DNA from: Herpetosiphonaceae bacterium
GTDB lineage: Bacteria; Chloroflexota; Chloroflexia; Chloroflexales; Kallotenuaceae
Assembly: GCA_013821605.1 (NCBI GenBank)
Contig: JACDGP010000044.1
Span: 1 to 39,919, forward strand
Direction of reading: 5' to 3'
DNA length: 39,919 bases
Shown here one piece after another: positions 16,388 to 24,986 of the stretch. How positions within the stretch are numbered: position 1 is the stretch's first letter; each line of letters starts with the position of its first letter. Made by a program: the position numbers and the translations under genes. The notes below the pieces were generated by a model. That model did no database searches and was not told the origin of the DNA. It worked only from the letters and a program-made list of their open reading frames with translations.

Positions 16388-17406
16388 GTGCAGGCCGCGC
16401 TGCGTGACACCCGCGTGGTGTTGCATGAAGCCCGCTGGCCGCTGATCCTCTTCAGCGTTGTCTGGCTGGGCTTCACCTTGATTCTATGGCGCTGGTATCG
16501 TCCAGATGGCACCGTCCCCTCCATCGCAGTGGCAGCATATACTGCGATGGAGCAACTACTCTTCCAGCCCAAACACTGCCTACGGCACCGCCGCTCCAAC
16601 TGCTCTTCTTCATTGCGCCCGCGATTGGGCTGAGTCTGGTGGCCACCGGAGCGCTGAATGCCGCAGTGCTCTTATTCGACAAACGTACTCGTCGGGAGGC
16701 ATGGCAAATGGCGCTCGCATCAACCTATACAAACCACATTATCGTTTGTGGCTTAGGCAAGGTCGGCTACCGTGTCGTTGGCCAGTTGCGCAGTGCCGGT
16801 CAGGAGGTCGTGGTTATCCAGCGCAACCCCCAAAACGAGTTCTTTGATCTCACGCTCGGCCTGGGAGTTCCGGTGATCGTCGGTGATGCGCGCCAAGCTG
16901 ATATGCTGCTCCAAGCCGGCCTGTTGCGTGCCCATTCGGTCAGCATCGTGACCAATGACGACTTAACCAACCTCGACATCGCCTTGACAGCCCGTGAACT
17001 CCGTCCCGATGTCCAGATCGTGATGCGTGTTTTCAATGACGCCCTCGCCCGCAAGCTAGCGAGTGCCTTTAATATTAAAACGGCCTTCTCAACCTCGGCT
17101 TTAGCGGCCCCGACCTTCGCCGCTGCGGCCATCAACCGCGAAGTTCAAAATGCGATCTATGTTGGCGGTCAGTTCCTGGTTACGCAGGAACTAAAAGTCA
17201 CAGCGGGCGGCGTGCTTGATGGCCAAACGGTGGGTGCCATCGAGCAAGACAATGATGTGTCAATTCTGTACCGTCGCAACGCTGGCGGCGAGGATCTTCG
17301 CCCCAAAACCGAAGAGCGGTTGAATGCTGGCGATGTGATCGTCTTGATCGGCGTGCTGGCCACGCTGGAACGGCTGGGGCAGCTTAACAAGGCAACGGGC
17401 AGCTAA
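16388..17406 (+). pseudogene. Two-helix RCK (TrkA-N/TrkA-C) protein, frameshifted near base 16570
   Basis: Two frames together make one protein. The first (GTG 16388, or ATG 16340 inside the previous gene) encodes VQAALRDTRVVLHEARWPL and one helix, up to TAMEQLLFQPK. The second resumes at TLPTAPPLQLLF with another helix, then an RCK-N domain (HIIVCGLGKVGYRV, NAD-type GxGxxG) and an RCK-C domain ending before residue 306 of that frame. The join is at CCCAAACACTG near 16567-16577; one extra A would restore PKTLPT. The family gates potassium channels or transporters, yet no TVGYG filter is present between the helices, so ion conduction is doubtful. It may be a real mutation or a base-calling error. 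Confidence 0.75.
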
Positions 17407-17475
17407 CTGGCGCGTGGACACGTCCCATCAGCTATACTCCTTCTATCTACTGTTCTCTTCCAGTAAGGAGCAAAA

Positions 17476-18231
17476 ATGACCAAATATGATCTCACCAGCA
17501 AAGTTGCCATCATTACAGGAGCCTCGCGCGGCATTGGCGCGGCAATTGCCCAGGCCTTCGCGGAGGCTGGATCCAAGGTCGTCGTCGCCAGTCGTGAACT
17601 CGCGGCAGTCCGGGTGGTCGCCGACGACATTAATGCGGCAGGCGGCTCGGCCCTCGCCGTCGCGACCCATATGGGCGATTGGGATGCTGTAGCCAACCTA
17701 GTTGACGCTGCTGTCTCTACCTATGGCGGGGTCGACATTGCTGTCAATAACGCCGCGACCAACCCCCACTTCGGCCCATTGCTGACCGCTGAGGAAAGCC
17801 ATTGGGACAAGGTGCTGGATGTGAATGTTAAAGGCTATTATCGTCTGGCACAACTCGTTACGCCACATATGATCGAGCGGAGTGGCGGGAGCATCATCAA
17901 TATCGCCTCGATTGCCGGTATCAACCCAGGGCCAGGAATGGGTGTATATAGCGTCTCAAAAGCCGCCGTGCTGATGCTCACGCGCGCCCTCGCCACAGAA
18001 CTGGCCCCCAGCGGCGTGCGGGTGAATGCAATTGCTCCCGGCGTCATTAAAACGAAATTTAGCACTGCCCTATGGACCAATGAGCGAATGGTCAAGCACA
18101 TCGAAGCACGAGCGCGTCGCCTGGGCGAACCCGATGATGTTAGTGGCGCAGCCCTATTCCTGGCATCCGATGCTGCAGCTTACATCTCCGGCACCACGAT
18201 TACCATTGACGGGGGAACCGGCGTCATTTAG
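17476..18231 (+). CDS. Short-chain dehydrogenase/reductase
   Basis: A 251-residue classical SDR that uses NAD(P)H to interconvert a carbonyl and an alcohol. The cofactor motif TGASRGIG is at residues 14-21, NNAAT at 91-95, and the catalytic set S145, Y158 and K162 (YSVSK) is complete. The C-terminal ISGTTITIDGGTG is typical of FabG-like members. The substrate cannot be told. AGTAAGGAG lies just before the ATG. Galactokinase follows 70 bases later, but a shared pathway is not implied. Confidence 0.92.
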   Translation: MTKYDLTSKVAIITGASRGIGAAIAQAFAEAGSKVVVASRELAAVRVVADDINAAGGSALAVATHMGDWDAVANLVDAAVSTYGGVDIAVNNAATNPHFGPLLTAEESHWDKVLDVNVKGYYRLAQLVTPHMIERSGGSIINIASIAGINPGPGMGVYSVSKAAVLMLTRALATELAPSGVRVNAIAPGVIKTKFSTALWTNERMVKHIEARARRLGEPDDVSGAALFLASDAAAYISGTTITIDGGTGVI

Positions 18232-18301
18232 GCATCCTCCCATTGCCTGGACCTCCCGTGATGTGCTACTCTTGCGACTCAAGCATTACGTCGGAGAAGC
18301 T

Positions 18302-19459
18302 ATGATCGCAGCACAAGCTATTATCGATGCGTTCCAACAGCACTACGGCACGCTTCCAGCCCTCATTGGGCGCGCACCTGGTCGCGTTAACTTGATCGGC
18401 GAGCATACCGATTACAACGAAGGCTGGGTGTTGCCCGTCGCAATCGATCTAGATGCGGCGGTCGCAGCTCGTCCCCGGACGGATCGCACCCTCCAGCTCT
18501 ACGCCCATGACCTCGAAACGGAAGCGACGCTCAATCTCGATAGCATCAGCCAGGAGGTAGGTGGCTGGACCAGCTATACACGTGGCATGGCTGCCCTGCT
18601 CCAAGAGGCCGGCTATCAACTCAAGGGTGCCGATCTCGTGGTGATGGGCGACGTACCACGCGCCTCGGGGCTCTCTTCATCGGCAGCCTTGGAAGTTGCG
18701 ATGGGCACGACGCTCACAGCATTAAGTGGGCAGACCGTACCGGGCGTCGAACTTGCCCAGCTATCCCAGCGTACTGAGAACAACTGGGTCGGCGTTAATT
18801 CGGGCATCATGGATCAGATGATCTCGGCCCTGGGCAAGCGTGACCACGCTCTACTGATCGATTGCCGTGACTATAGCACGCAAGCCATCCCCATCCCGAG
18901 CAATGTGCGGATCATGGTGTGCGATAGCAAGAAAAGCCGTGAGTTAGCTCATTCGGCCTATAACGAGCGGCGCGCGCAATGTGAAGAAGCCGTCCGCCTA
19001 CTCCAATCAGTGCTTCCCGGCATTCGCGCCCTACGGGACGTTCGTCCAGACGAGCTCGAAGCCCACGCCGATCTCCTGCCGCCTATCATTCTCCAGCGTG
19101 CTCGCCATATTGTGACCGAGGATGCGCGCGTGCTCGATAGTGTCAAAGCTCTGCGTGCCAGCGACCTCGCCACCTTCGGCCACCTTATGAACGAATCGCA
19201 CCGCAGTCTGCGCGACGACTACGAGGTATCGAGCAAAGAGCTTGATACCTTGGTTGAGGCCGCTCAACAGGTACCTGGCACCTACGGTTCACGCCTTACG
19301 GGAGCTGGTTTCGGCGGCTGTACAGTCAGCCTAGTCGTTCCCGAAGCGGTCGATCGTTTTAAGGAGCGGGTAGCGGCGGCCTACCGACAAGTCGTGGGCT
19401 ATGAGCCAGAGATCTATGTGTGTGTCGCGGCAGACGGTGCGTCAGCCGCGCGTCTCTGA
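18302..19459 (+). CDS. galK: Galactokinase
   Basis: GHMP-family kinase of 385 residues that phosphorylates galactose at C1 in the Leloir pathway. The galactokinase signature GRVNLIGEHTDYNEG is at 27-41, the ATP-binding GLSSSAALEVA near 120, and the third motif GSRLTGAGFGGCTVSLV near 340. Length matches the family. ATG 18302 has GGAGAAG a few bases upstream; the open frame extends left into the SDR gene but only as a shadow. No galT or galE is next to it. Confidence 0.95.
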   Translation: MIAAQAIIDAFQQHYGTLPALIGRAPGRVNLIGEHTDYNEGWVLPVAIDLDAAVAARPRTDRTLQLYAHDLETEATLNLDSISQEVGGWTSYTRGMAALLQEAGYQLKGADLVVMGDVPRASGLSSSAALEVAMGTTLTALSGQTVPGVELAQLSQRTENNWVGVNSGIMDQMISALGKRDHALLIDCRDYSTQAIPIPSNVRIMVCDSKKSRELAHSAYNERRAQCEEAVRLLQSVLPGIRALRDVRPDELEAHADLLPPIILQRARHIVTEDARVLDSVKALRASDLATFGHLMNESHRSLRDDYEVSSKELDTLVEAAQQVPGTYGSRLTGAGFGGCTVSLVVPEAVDRFKERVAAAYRQVVGYEPEIYVCVAADGASAARL

Positions 19460-19480
19460 TATCCACTTGCCATAACTCCT

Positions 19481-20533
19481 TCAACCTTGGATCAGCACCA
19501 ACTCCGCCGAAAAGCCCGGCCCGAAGACGCACAACAAACCATACTCGTCTGGCTTAATGCTGTTCGTCTGGAGAAAGCGCTGGAGCACGAAAAAGATCGT
19601 AGCCGAAGACATGTTGCCATAGTCTCGTAGCACCCTACGGCTATGTTCTAGGGCCTCGCAGGGCAAGTCTAGCGCCTCTGCATAGGCCTGCAACACCTTC
19701 GCTCCCCCAGGATGGTAGATATGATGCCGGACATCAGCCAGCGTCAGGCCATGCAGCCCAAGGAACTCTCTTGCCAACTCGCGGTACTGCTCGGACACAA
19801 CGCGTGGAATACCGGCACCAAAGACCACCCGGAACCCCTCGTCCACGACATCCCAGCCCATCAGGTTAAGCGAATCCGGAAACAGCGTCGAGCGTGTCCC
19901 AAGAATGCGTGCCCCCCGTGCCCCCACCTCGTCGCCTGCCACGATGACCGCCGCCGCTCCATCACCGAACAGCGAAAATGCCACAAGGTTGCGCTTGGAA
20001 TGATCATTGAGCTGTGCTGTAAGCGTACAAAGTTCGACCGTCACGAGCAGCACACGATGGTTGGGAAACGCGCGCACATATTCTTCAGCCCGTTCCAGAC
20101 CACCAAGGCCACCTGCGCAGCCTAAGCCCCAGATAGGAGTGCGGCGCGTGTGTGGATCGAGCCCCAGCAAGGTAATCAGCCGTGCATCAATTGAAGGTGC
20201 CGCCAGTCCGGTCGTTGAGACAAAGATCACATGATTGATATCATGCGGCACTAGCTCAGCCTGTGCCAAACATGTACGGCTAACCGCCTCACCGAGCCGG
20301 GTTGCAGTGTCGAGGAAGAGATCGTTCGCCTCACCGAGCAGGTGCGGTGTTTCATACCAGTTGAGTGGCGCCGACAGGAAGCGTGTATCAATCTCAGCGT
20401 GGTCAAACACCGTTAGGTAGCGATCAGTATGAGGCAAGTCGGCGGCGAACAGTTCGCCTGCGAACTCCTTCGCAAATGCTTGGCTCACCTGGTATGGCGG
20501 AACGGCTGTAGTAACGGCGGCAATGATGGGCAA
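19481..20533 (-). CDS. Type III polyketide synthase (chalcone/stilbene synthase family)
   Basis: A 350-residue thiolase-fold enzyme that condenses malonyl-CoA units on a starter CoA to make alkylpyrones, resorcinols or similar aromatics. The catalytic triad is complete: C139 in GLGCAGGL, H274 in YHPGGAK and N307 in YGNMSSAT. The closing GPGFSAELVLIQG matches the family's GFGPG loop region with GPGFS. The start is a TTG at 20533, with AAGGAG eight bases before it. No methyltransferase or oxidase accompanies it, unlike many alkylresorcinol loci. It lies 110 bases downstream of the ABC-F gene on the same strand. Confidence 0.93.
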   Translation of the reverse strand: MPIIAAVTTAVPPYQVSQAFAKEFAGELFAADLPHTDRYLTVFDHAEIDTRFLSAPLNWYETPHLLGEANDLFLDTATRLGEAVSRTCLAQAELVPHDINHVIFVSTTGLAAPSIDARLITLLGLDPHTRRTPIWGLGCAGGLGGLERAEEYVRAFPNHRVLLVTVELCTLTAQLNDHSKRNLVAFSLFGDGAAAVIVAGDEVGARGARILGTRSTLFPDSLNLMGWDVVDEGFRVVFGAGIPRVVSEQYRELAREFLGLHGLTLADVRHHIYHPGGAKVLQAYAEALDLPCEALEHSRRVLRDYGNMSSATIFFVLQRFLQTNSIKPDEYGLLCVFGPGFSAELVLIQG

Positions 20534-20643
20534 GATGATTTCTCCTTAATGGCTGTACTTTTGGAAGCCTACGATAGTCTTACCACAAATCACGCCCCCA
20601 CTCGATCCGCTGACCCACGCTGCATCTCATCCGTCACCGACTG

Positions 20644-22302
20644 TTAGGTCTTATTACTCTCGCGATATGGCCCTTCTAGCACACGAGCCTGCCCGTCGCG
20701 CACTTCGACCACCCGTTCTGCAAAGGAGCGTAAAAAGGCGCGGTCGTGGGCCACGGCGATCACCGTGCCCTCGAAGGCGTTCAGCGCATCCTCGAAATGC
20801 TCACGACTCTCGATATCAAGATGGTTGAGCGGCTCGTCCAGCAACAGCAGGTTACAGCCGCGCAGCACGAGCACTGCCAGTTGCAAGCGGCTGCGCTCAC
20901 CCAGCGAGCACGCACCAACCTCCAGATGAACACTGTCGCCCGCAAACAAGAAGAAATGAAGAAAGTTACGGGCCTCAGTTTCACTCATCGCACGCTCGTG
21001 GAGCACCGTTGCGAGTACGGTGCGCCGGATATCGAGCGTCTCGTGCTCTTGAGCCAACACGCCAATGCGCACGTTCGTACCCAGCCGGATCTGTCCCGCC
21101 GCCGGTTCTAAACGGCCCTCAATCAGTCGTAGCAAGGTGGTCTTGCCGGCACCATTTGGTCCGACCAAGGCGATCCGTTCCCCGTATTGGACGTCGAGCG
21201 TCAGGTCGTGGAACAGGAGCGGCGCATCGGGATAGCCGAATGCTAGTTCCTCGATCCGCAGGACTGCCCGTCCACTTTGTGGTGGTGGTCCAAAGTCGAG
21301 CTTAAGCTCCCACTGTGAGCGCGGCTTCTCAACCCGCTCCGCCGACTGCAAATAGCGCTCAAGCTTGCGCTCACGAGCCTTAGCCTGTTTAGCCAGCTTA
21401 GACGACACGCCACCATAATAATCGCGACCCCGTTTTGGTCCCGCTTGAACCTTCTGCGCATCACCTTTGATGCGGCCAATGTCGGCTTCGACTGCCGCGA
21501 CATACAACTGCTGGTCTTGCCACGCCGCGCCTTGCCGTTCGCGTTCGGCAGCGCGCGCTGCCGCAAAAGCACTATAGTTACCAGGATAGCTACGGATCGT
21601 GCGTGATTGGAGATCGAGATACAATGTGCGCGTGACCGTCCGATCCAGAAAGGCGCGGTCATGTGAGACCACCAGCACGCCCCCACGATAGCCCTGGACA
21701 AAGCCTTCTAGCCATTCCAAGGCAAGGGTATCAAGGTGGTTCGTTGGCTCGTCCAACACAAGTAGATCCGGCTCCTGCAGCAGCAAGGTCGCCAGCCCCA
21801 GCCGCGTCTTCTGACCACCGCTCAACACTGCGACCGGCAGCCCCGGATCGAGATCGCCCAAGCCCAGACCATTGGCAATCGCTGCCGCACGATGCTCGCG
21901 TTCATAACCACCAAGCGCTTCAAAATGCTCCAGGGCCTCAGCATAGGCGGCGAGTGCCGTATCAAGGTCGTCCGTACTTCCTAGCGCCTCGGTTGTCTGC
22001 TGCAGGGCGGCTTCGGCGGCAAGCAGCGGAGCTTGGGCGGCGGCGAGCGATGCTGCCACAGTCATATCATTCATGGCAGCGGCGGCCTGCGGCAGATAGC
22101 CGATCACCAAATCCTGGGGCGCACGCGTAACCGTGCCAGCATCGGGCTGTTCCTGGTCAACAATGCAACGCAGCAACGTAGTCTTACCCGCACCGTTCGG
22201 GCCAATCAGCCCGACATGTTCGCCGTCGTTGATAACGAATGAGATTCCGGCCAGCACGGTAGCACTGCCGTAGCTTTTATATAGGTTGTGGACCTGTAGC
22301 AT
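20644..22302 (-). CDS. ABC-F ribosome-associated ATPase, likely antibiotic resistance type
   Basis: A soluble 552-residue protein with two ATP-binding domains and no membrane helices. Domain 1 has Walker A GPNGAGKTT (34-42), signature LSGGQKTR (160-167) and DEPTNHLD (184-191). A charged linker (about 245-345) joins it to domain 2 with GPNGAGKTT (381-389), signature SLGERSRLQ (466-474) and DEPLNHLD (489-496), where Leu replaces the usual Thr. ABC-F proteins bind the ribosomal E site; resistance members dislodge peptidyl-transferase antibiotics. The leader with a translational attenuator (separate entries) supports the resistance role. GAGGAGG precedes the ATG. The alternative is a housekeeping EttA/Uup-type role. 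Confidence 0.88.
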   Translation of the reverse strand: MLQVHNLYKSYGSATVLAGISFVINDGEHVGLIGPNGAGKTTLLRCIVDQEQPDAGTVTRAPQDLVIGYLPQAAAAMNDMTVAASLAAAQAPLLAAEAALQQTTEALGSTDDLDTALAAYAEALEHFEALGGYEREHRAAAIANGLGLGDLDPGLPVAVLSGGQKTRLGLATLLLQEPDLLVLDEPTNHLDTLALEWLEGFVQGYRGGVLVVSHDRAFLDRTVTRTLYLDLQSRTIRSYPGNYSAFAAARAAERERQGAAWQDQQLYVAAVEADIGRIKGDAQKVQAGPKRGRDYYGGVSSKLAKQAKARERKLERYLQSAERVEKPRSQWELKLDFGPPPQSGRAVLRIEELAFGYPDAPLLFHDLTLDVQYGERIALVGPNGAGKTTLLRLIEGRLEPAAGQIRLGTNVRIGVLAQEHETLDIRRTVLATVLHERAMSETEARNFLHFFLFAGDSVHLEVGACSLGERSRLQLAVLVLRGCNLLLLDEPLNHLDIESREHFEDALNAFEGTVIAVAHDRAFLRSFAERVVEVRDGQARVLEGPYRESNKT

Positions 22303-22303
22303 G

Positions 22304-22371
22304 GTGCCTCCTCATAGGGGAGACACGCGGTGTGTCTCCCGATTACAACATGGGGTAGATGTTGGAGACAC
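22304..22371 (-). promoter_or_regulatory. erm-type translational attenuator in the ABC-F leader
   Basis: Four mRNA segments: 1 = GTGTCTCC (22371-22364, inside the leader ORF), 2 = GGGAGACAC (22340-22332), 3 = GTGTCTCCC (22326-22318), 4 = GGAGGCAC (22311-22304, containing the ABC-F Shine-Dalgarno). Segment 1 pairs perfectly with 2 (8 bp, plus an inner 5-bp AACAT/ATGTT stem), 3 pairs with 4 (8 bp including one G-U, 7-base loop), and 2 pairs with 3 (9 bp perfect, 5-base loop). The first arrangement hides the ribosome site; the second frees it. A ribosome stalled on segment 1 would switch expression on. Sequence and pairing are seen; the drug response is inferred. Confidence 0.8.
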
Positions 22372-22378
22372 TCGTCAT
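22343..22378 (-). CDS. Leader peptide of the ABC-F attenuator (11 codons)
   Basis: ATG at 22378 is preceded by AAGGAG (22390-22385) with a six-base gap, the best ribosome site in the neighbourhood. It encodes MTSVSNIYPML and stops with TAA at 22345-22343, three bases before segment 2 of the attenuator. Codons 3-5 lie in segment 1. Short leader ORFs of this kind control many erm and ABC-F resistance genes by drug-dependent stalling; I do not recognise this peptide sequence among known ones. Confidence 0.75.
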   Translation of the reverse strand: MTSVSNIYPML

Positions 22379-22432
22379 ACCAAACTCCTTACACAGGCCA
22401 ATCAACCAGCCGCAATCACTTGGGGCGAGGTG

Positions 22433-22449
22433 CTTATATGGTACCATAT
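22433..22449 (-). promoter_or_regulatory. Weak -10 candidate overlapping a 14-bp palindrome, ABC-F promoter region
   Basis: ATATGGTACCATAT (22436-22449) is a perfect palindrome. On the minus strand it runs into TATAAG (22438-22433), a -10-like hexamer that would start a leader of about 125 bases before the ABC-F ATG. No good -35 is visible. The palindrome could be a repressor site or chance. Confidence 0.3.
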
Positions 22450-22510
22450 TTGCGCCCTTTCACCTAACGGCGTAGCAATCCATTGCCATTCAGGGGTCAC
22501 TCCCGTGTGG

Positions 22511-23887
22511 CTAGTCGCGGACAAGAGGCAAGCGTACGCTAATCACGGTACCCGGCCCATCTGTGAACTGCACGCTGCCGCCGTGCGCTTCAACGACCTC
22601 TTTCACCAGCGCTAAGCCGAAGCCCTGTCCGCCATCGCTGCTGTGCACGCCACGCTCCCAAAGCTGGGCACGTAGGGCAGGTGGAATGCCGGGTCCAGAG
22701 TCACTGATCATGAGTATTACCATGCCTGCGTTCTGGCTGCCCCCAATCGTGATTCGTCCACGTGACGGTGTCCATTTCAAGGCATTGTCGAGCAGATTAA
22801 GGATCGCCTGCTTGACGCGGTCTCGGTCACCGCTGATGGGACTGGGGATGGTGAAACTCGAGTGCATGAAGATGCTGCTGCGATCAGCACGTGGGAGCAG
22901 TAGCGTACAACATTCCTCGACCAACGCTTGTAGGTCGAAGACCCGTCGCTGGCGGAGGGGCTGCAGCACCTGATCGCCCGGTTGCAGCAACTCTTCAACC
23001 AGCCGTTGCAGCCGCGCGGTCTCCGCTTGGATCACCTGTAACGCGGCGAGTTGATCCGGCGTTGCATCATCTTCCAGATTTTCGGCCATGCCGCGAATCG
23101 CAGTTAGCGGTGTACGGAGTTCATGCGACACGTTGCGATAAAATTGCTGGCGCGTCGTGGCTAACGTCTCGACCTGCTGGATGCGACTTTGCAGATCGTC
23201 GGCCATAGTGTTGATCTGAGCAGCCAATTGACCAATTTCATCGGAGCTATGATCGGGTGATCGCGTCGCAAGATTGCCGGCAGCAATTGCTCCAGCTACA
23301 TCACGTAGCTGATGAAGTGGGCGTGTTAAAGTCCGGGCCAGCAGTGTCCCGAGCAGCAGTGCGCCCAACGTCGCGACGACCGCCGCCAAGAGCAGGGCGA
23401 TCAGCAGCGTATGCAGCACCTGTCCAATCCGTCCAATGCTCTGCGACACCTCGACGACGCCGATCGTTTGACCGTTCACAATGATCGGCTGCGCCGCATA
23501 GCGCCGATCCTCCTCTTGGCCGACCGGTGGTAGCACGAGCGAATTGACGAGGTAGGGTCGCACGGGACGTGATGGAAACAAGCCCAAAGGCCCTTTAGGG
23601 AGCAAGAGCGAACCGTTCGTGGCGAAGATGCGGACTTCGACATCGGGCGGCGTTGGAAAACGTTCCACAATCGCTGAGGCTTGTGCGCCAAGTGTTGACG
23701 TATCACTCGCGAGCGTCGCAGCATAGGCCGCATATACGGCAGTCTGGCTTTGGAGCGCATCCAGTAACTGTGTTTGCAGACTACGCGCGACGAGGCCTAG
23801 GACGCTGCCACCTAGTAATACGAGACCGACCAGCGTTGCCAGGACATATGACAAAGTCAGACGAGTGGTCAGTGTTCGGCGGCGCAC
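22511..23887 (-). CDS. HAMP-containing sensor histidine kinase
   Basis: A 458-residue membrane sensor kinase: helix at 15-37, an extracytoplasmic domain (about 38-155), helix at 157-184, HAMP (185-240), HisKA with the phosphorylated H255 (NVSHELRTPLTAIRG), and a HATPase domain with DNALKWTP (N box), DSGPGIPP (G1) and GQGFGLALVKEVVEAHGG (G2). It senses an unknown external signal and phosphorylates a response regulator. None is adjacent; the PhoB-like regulator at the end of the ccm operon is also unpartnered. The start is a GTG with a weak ribosome site. It ends 133 bases before the ABC-F leader peptide. Confidence 0.92.
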   Translation of the reverse strand: MRRRTLTTRLTLSYVLATLVGLVLLGGSVLGLVARSLQTQLLDALQSQTAVYAAYAATLASDTSTLGAQASAIVERFPTPPDVEVRIFATNGSLLLPKGPLGLFPSRPVRPYLVNSLVLPPVGQEEDRRYAAQPIIVNGQTIGVVEVSQSIGRIGQVLHTLLIALLLAAVVATLGALLLGTLLARTLTRPLHQLRDVAGAIAAGNLATRSPDHSSDEIGQLAAQINTMADDLQSRIQQVETLATTRQQFYRNVSHELRTPLTAIRGMAENLEDDATPDQLAALQVIQAETARLQRLVEELLQPGDQVLQPLRQRRVFDLQALVEECCTLLLPRADRSSIFMHSSFTIPSPISGDRDRVKQAILNLLDNALKWTPSRGRITIGGSQNAGMVILMISDSGPGIPPALRAQLWERGVHSSDGGQGFGLALVKEVVEAHGGSVQFTDGPGTVISVRLPLVRD

Positions 23888-23912
23888 GCGTTCAACCTAC
23901 AGCTAATAGCTG

Positions 23913-24266
23913 TTATACCGCGGCTTGCATAAGCTGCGGAAGGTGCTTATCCAACACGCCTGCCACTTGCTCATCCGACAGGTTGTAGATTGCGGCATAC
24001 ACCGTCACTTCGGCATGAGGTACCATGGGTAGCATAGCACCTGTCCAGCGCACATCATCCCCCGCCATTGTGATCGAGCCGTAGACGACTGCACCGGCGA
24101 CATCGATCAGAAGTTTGCAATGACCAACCCAGCTCGCGTCCATGCTTTGGAGCTGCCGGTCGACGGCCTGGAGATACTCCTCGATCATCCCGGCAACCTC
24201 CTCACTGGTCTGCGGCGGATCGAAGTGGAGCGACACGCGCCGCGCAGCACTCCCCGCTTTTAGCAT
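23913..24266 (-). CDS. Hypothetical protein coupled to the CobW-type GTPase
   Basis: A 117-residue soluble protein of mixed helix and strand: MLKAGSAARRVSLHFDPP, then SEEVAGMIEEYLQAVDRQLQ (helix), then HCKLLIDVAGAVVYGSITMAG (strands), ending in a helix (SDEQVAGVLDKHLPQLMQ). I do not recognise the family. The ATG at 24266 overlaps the stop of the GTPase gene in the string ATGCTAA, so translation is coupled and the two products probably work together. Longer in-frame reading to the right is only the GTPase gene in another frame. Confidence 0.65.
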   Translation of the reverse strand: MLKAGSAARRVSLHFDPPQTSEEVAGMIEEYLQAVDRQLQSMDASWVGHCKLLIDVAGAVVYGSITMAGDDVRWTGAMLPMVPHAEVTVYAAIYNLSDEQVAGVLDKHLPQLMQAAV

Positions 24267-24868
24267 GCTGCCACCTCTTCCAACGCTGCCAGCACCAGCT
24301 CGCCAGCCTCCGGCGAGCGAGTCAGCGGCACAATTTTGACCTCCGGTCGCACCCCGCTGATCGTTGCTTCGATCAGCGCTTGCTGCTCCGCCGCAACCGC
24401 ATCGGTTTTGGTCAGGAGCACCAGTTCGGCACGCTCGATCTGCCAGCGCAGCAGGTAGCCGAGGCCAGCTTGGTCGGCCCACAGGCGACCGAAGCGGATG
24501 GCGTCGAGCAGGGCAACCAACCGCCACTCCGTGCCGGGCATCGCATCATCCTCGATCGTATTGGCCAACTCGTCAGGATGGGCCACCCCACTTGGCTCTA
24601 GCAATAGCCACTCGGGGTGATACAAGCTATCGATCAAGCGCACCGTGTGGCCCAAGCTCGACTGTAAATCGCAGCAAATACAGGTATCGCTAATCTCGCG
24701 CACACCGAGCCCTTGCGCCTCCAAGTAGGGACCGTCGACGCCGATGGCTCCCCGCTCATTTTCAATGATCGCGACCCGCTGACCGCGCGCCCCTAGTGCT
24801 CGGGCCGTCGCCAGAATCACCGATGTTTTGCCACTGCCTAAAAATCCGGTAAAGGCGATACAGCGCAT
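24260..24868 (-). CDS. CobW/UreG-like G3E GTPase, short form
   Basis: A 202-residue P-loop GTPase: Walker A GFLGSGKTS (8-16), ENERGAIGVDG (37-46), the metal-binding CICC motif (C63, C65, C66) that corresponds to the CxCC of COG0523 proteins, Walker B-like LLLEPSG, and TKTD for guanine. Family members deliver metals such as Zn, Co or Ni, or act as activators of corrinoid enzymes. The usual CobW C-terminal domain is missing, so the protein consists of the G domain alone. The overlapping downstream gene may supply the missing partner domain. Confidence 0.85.
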   Translation of the reverse strand: MRCIAFTGFLGSGKTSVILATARALGARGQRVAIIENERGAIGVDGPYLEAQGLGVREISDTCICCDLQSSLGHTVRLIDSLYHPEWLLLEPSGVAHPDELANTIEDDAMPGTEWRLVALLDAIRFGRLWADQAGLGYLLRWQIERAELVLLTKTDAVAAEQQALIEATISGVRPEVKIVPLTRSPEAGELVLAALEEVAAC

Positions 24869-24986
24869 ACCACGCTCCGGCTAAGGGATGTTTATCGACA
24901 CAACCGTCACTCCACTGCCATGATCATACACTATATTGCTGCTGTTACCGCTGCTTGGAATTGCAAGAACTGCTAAGATACGAGTG

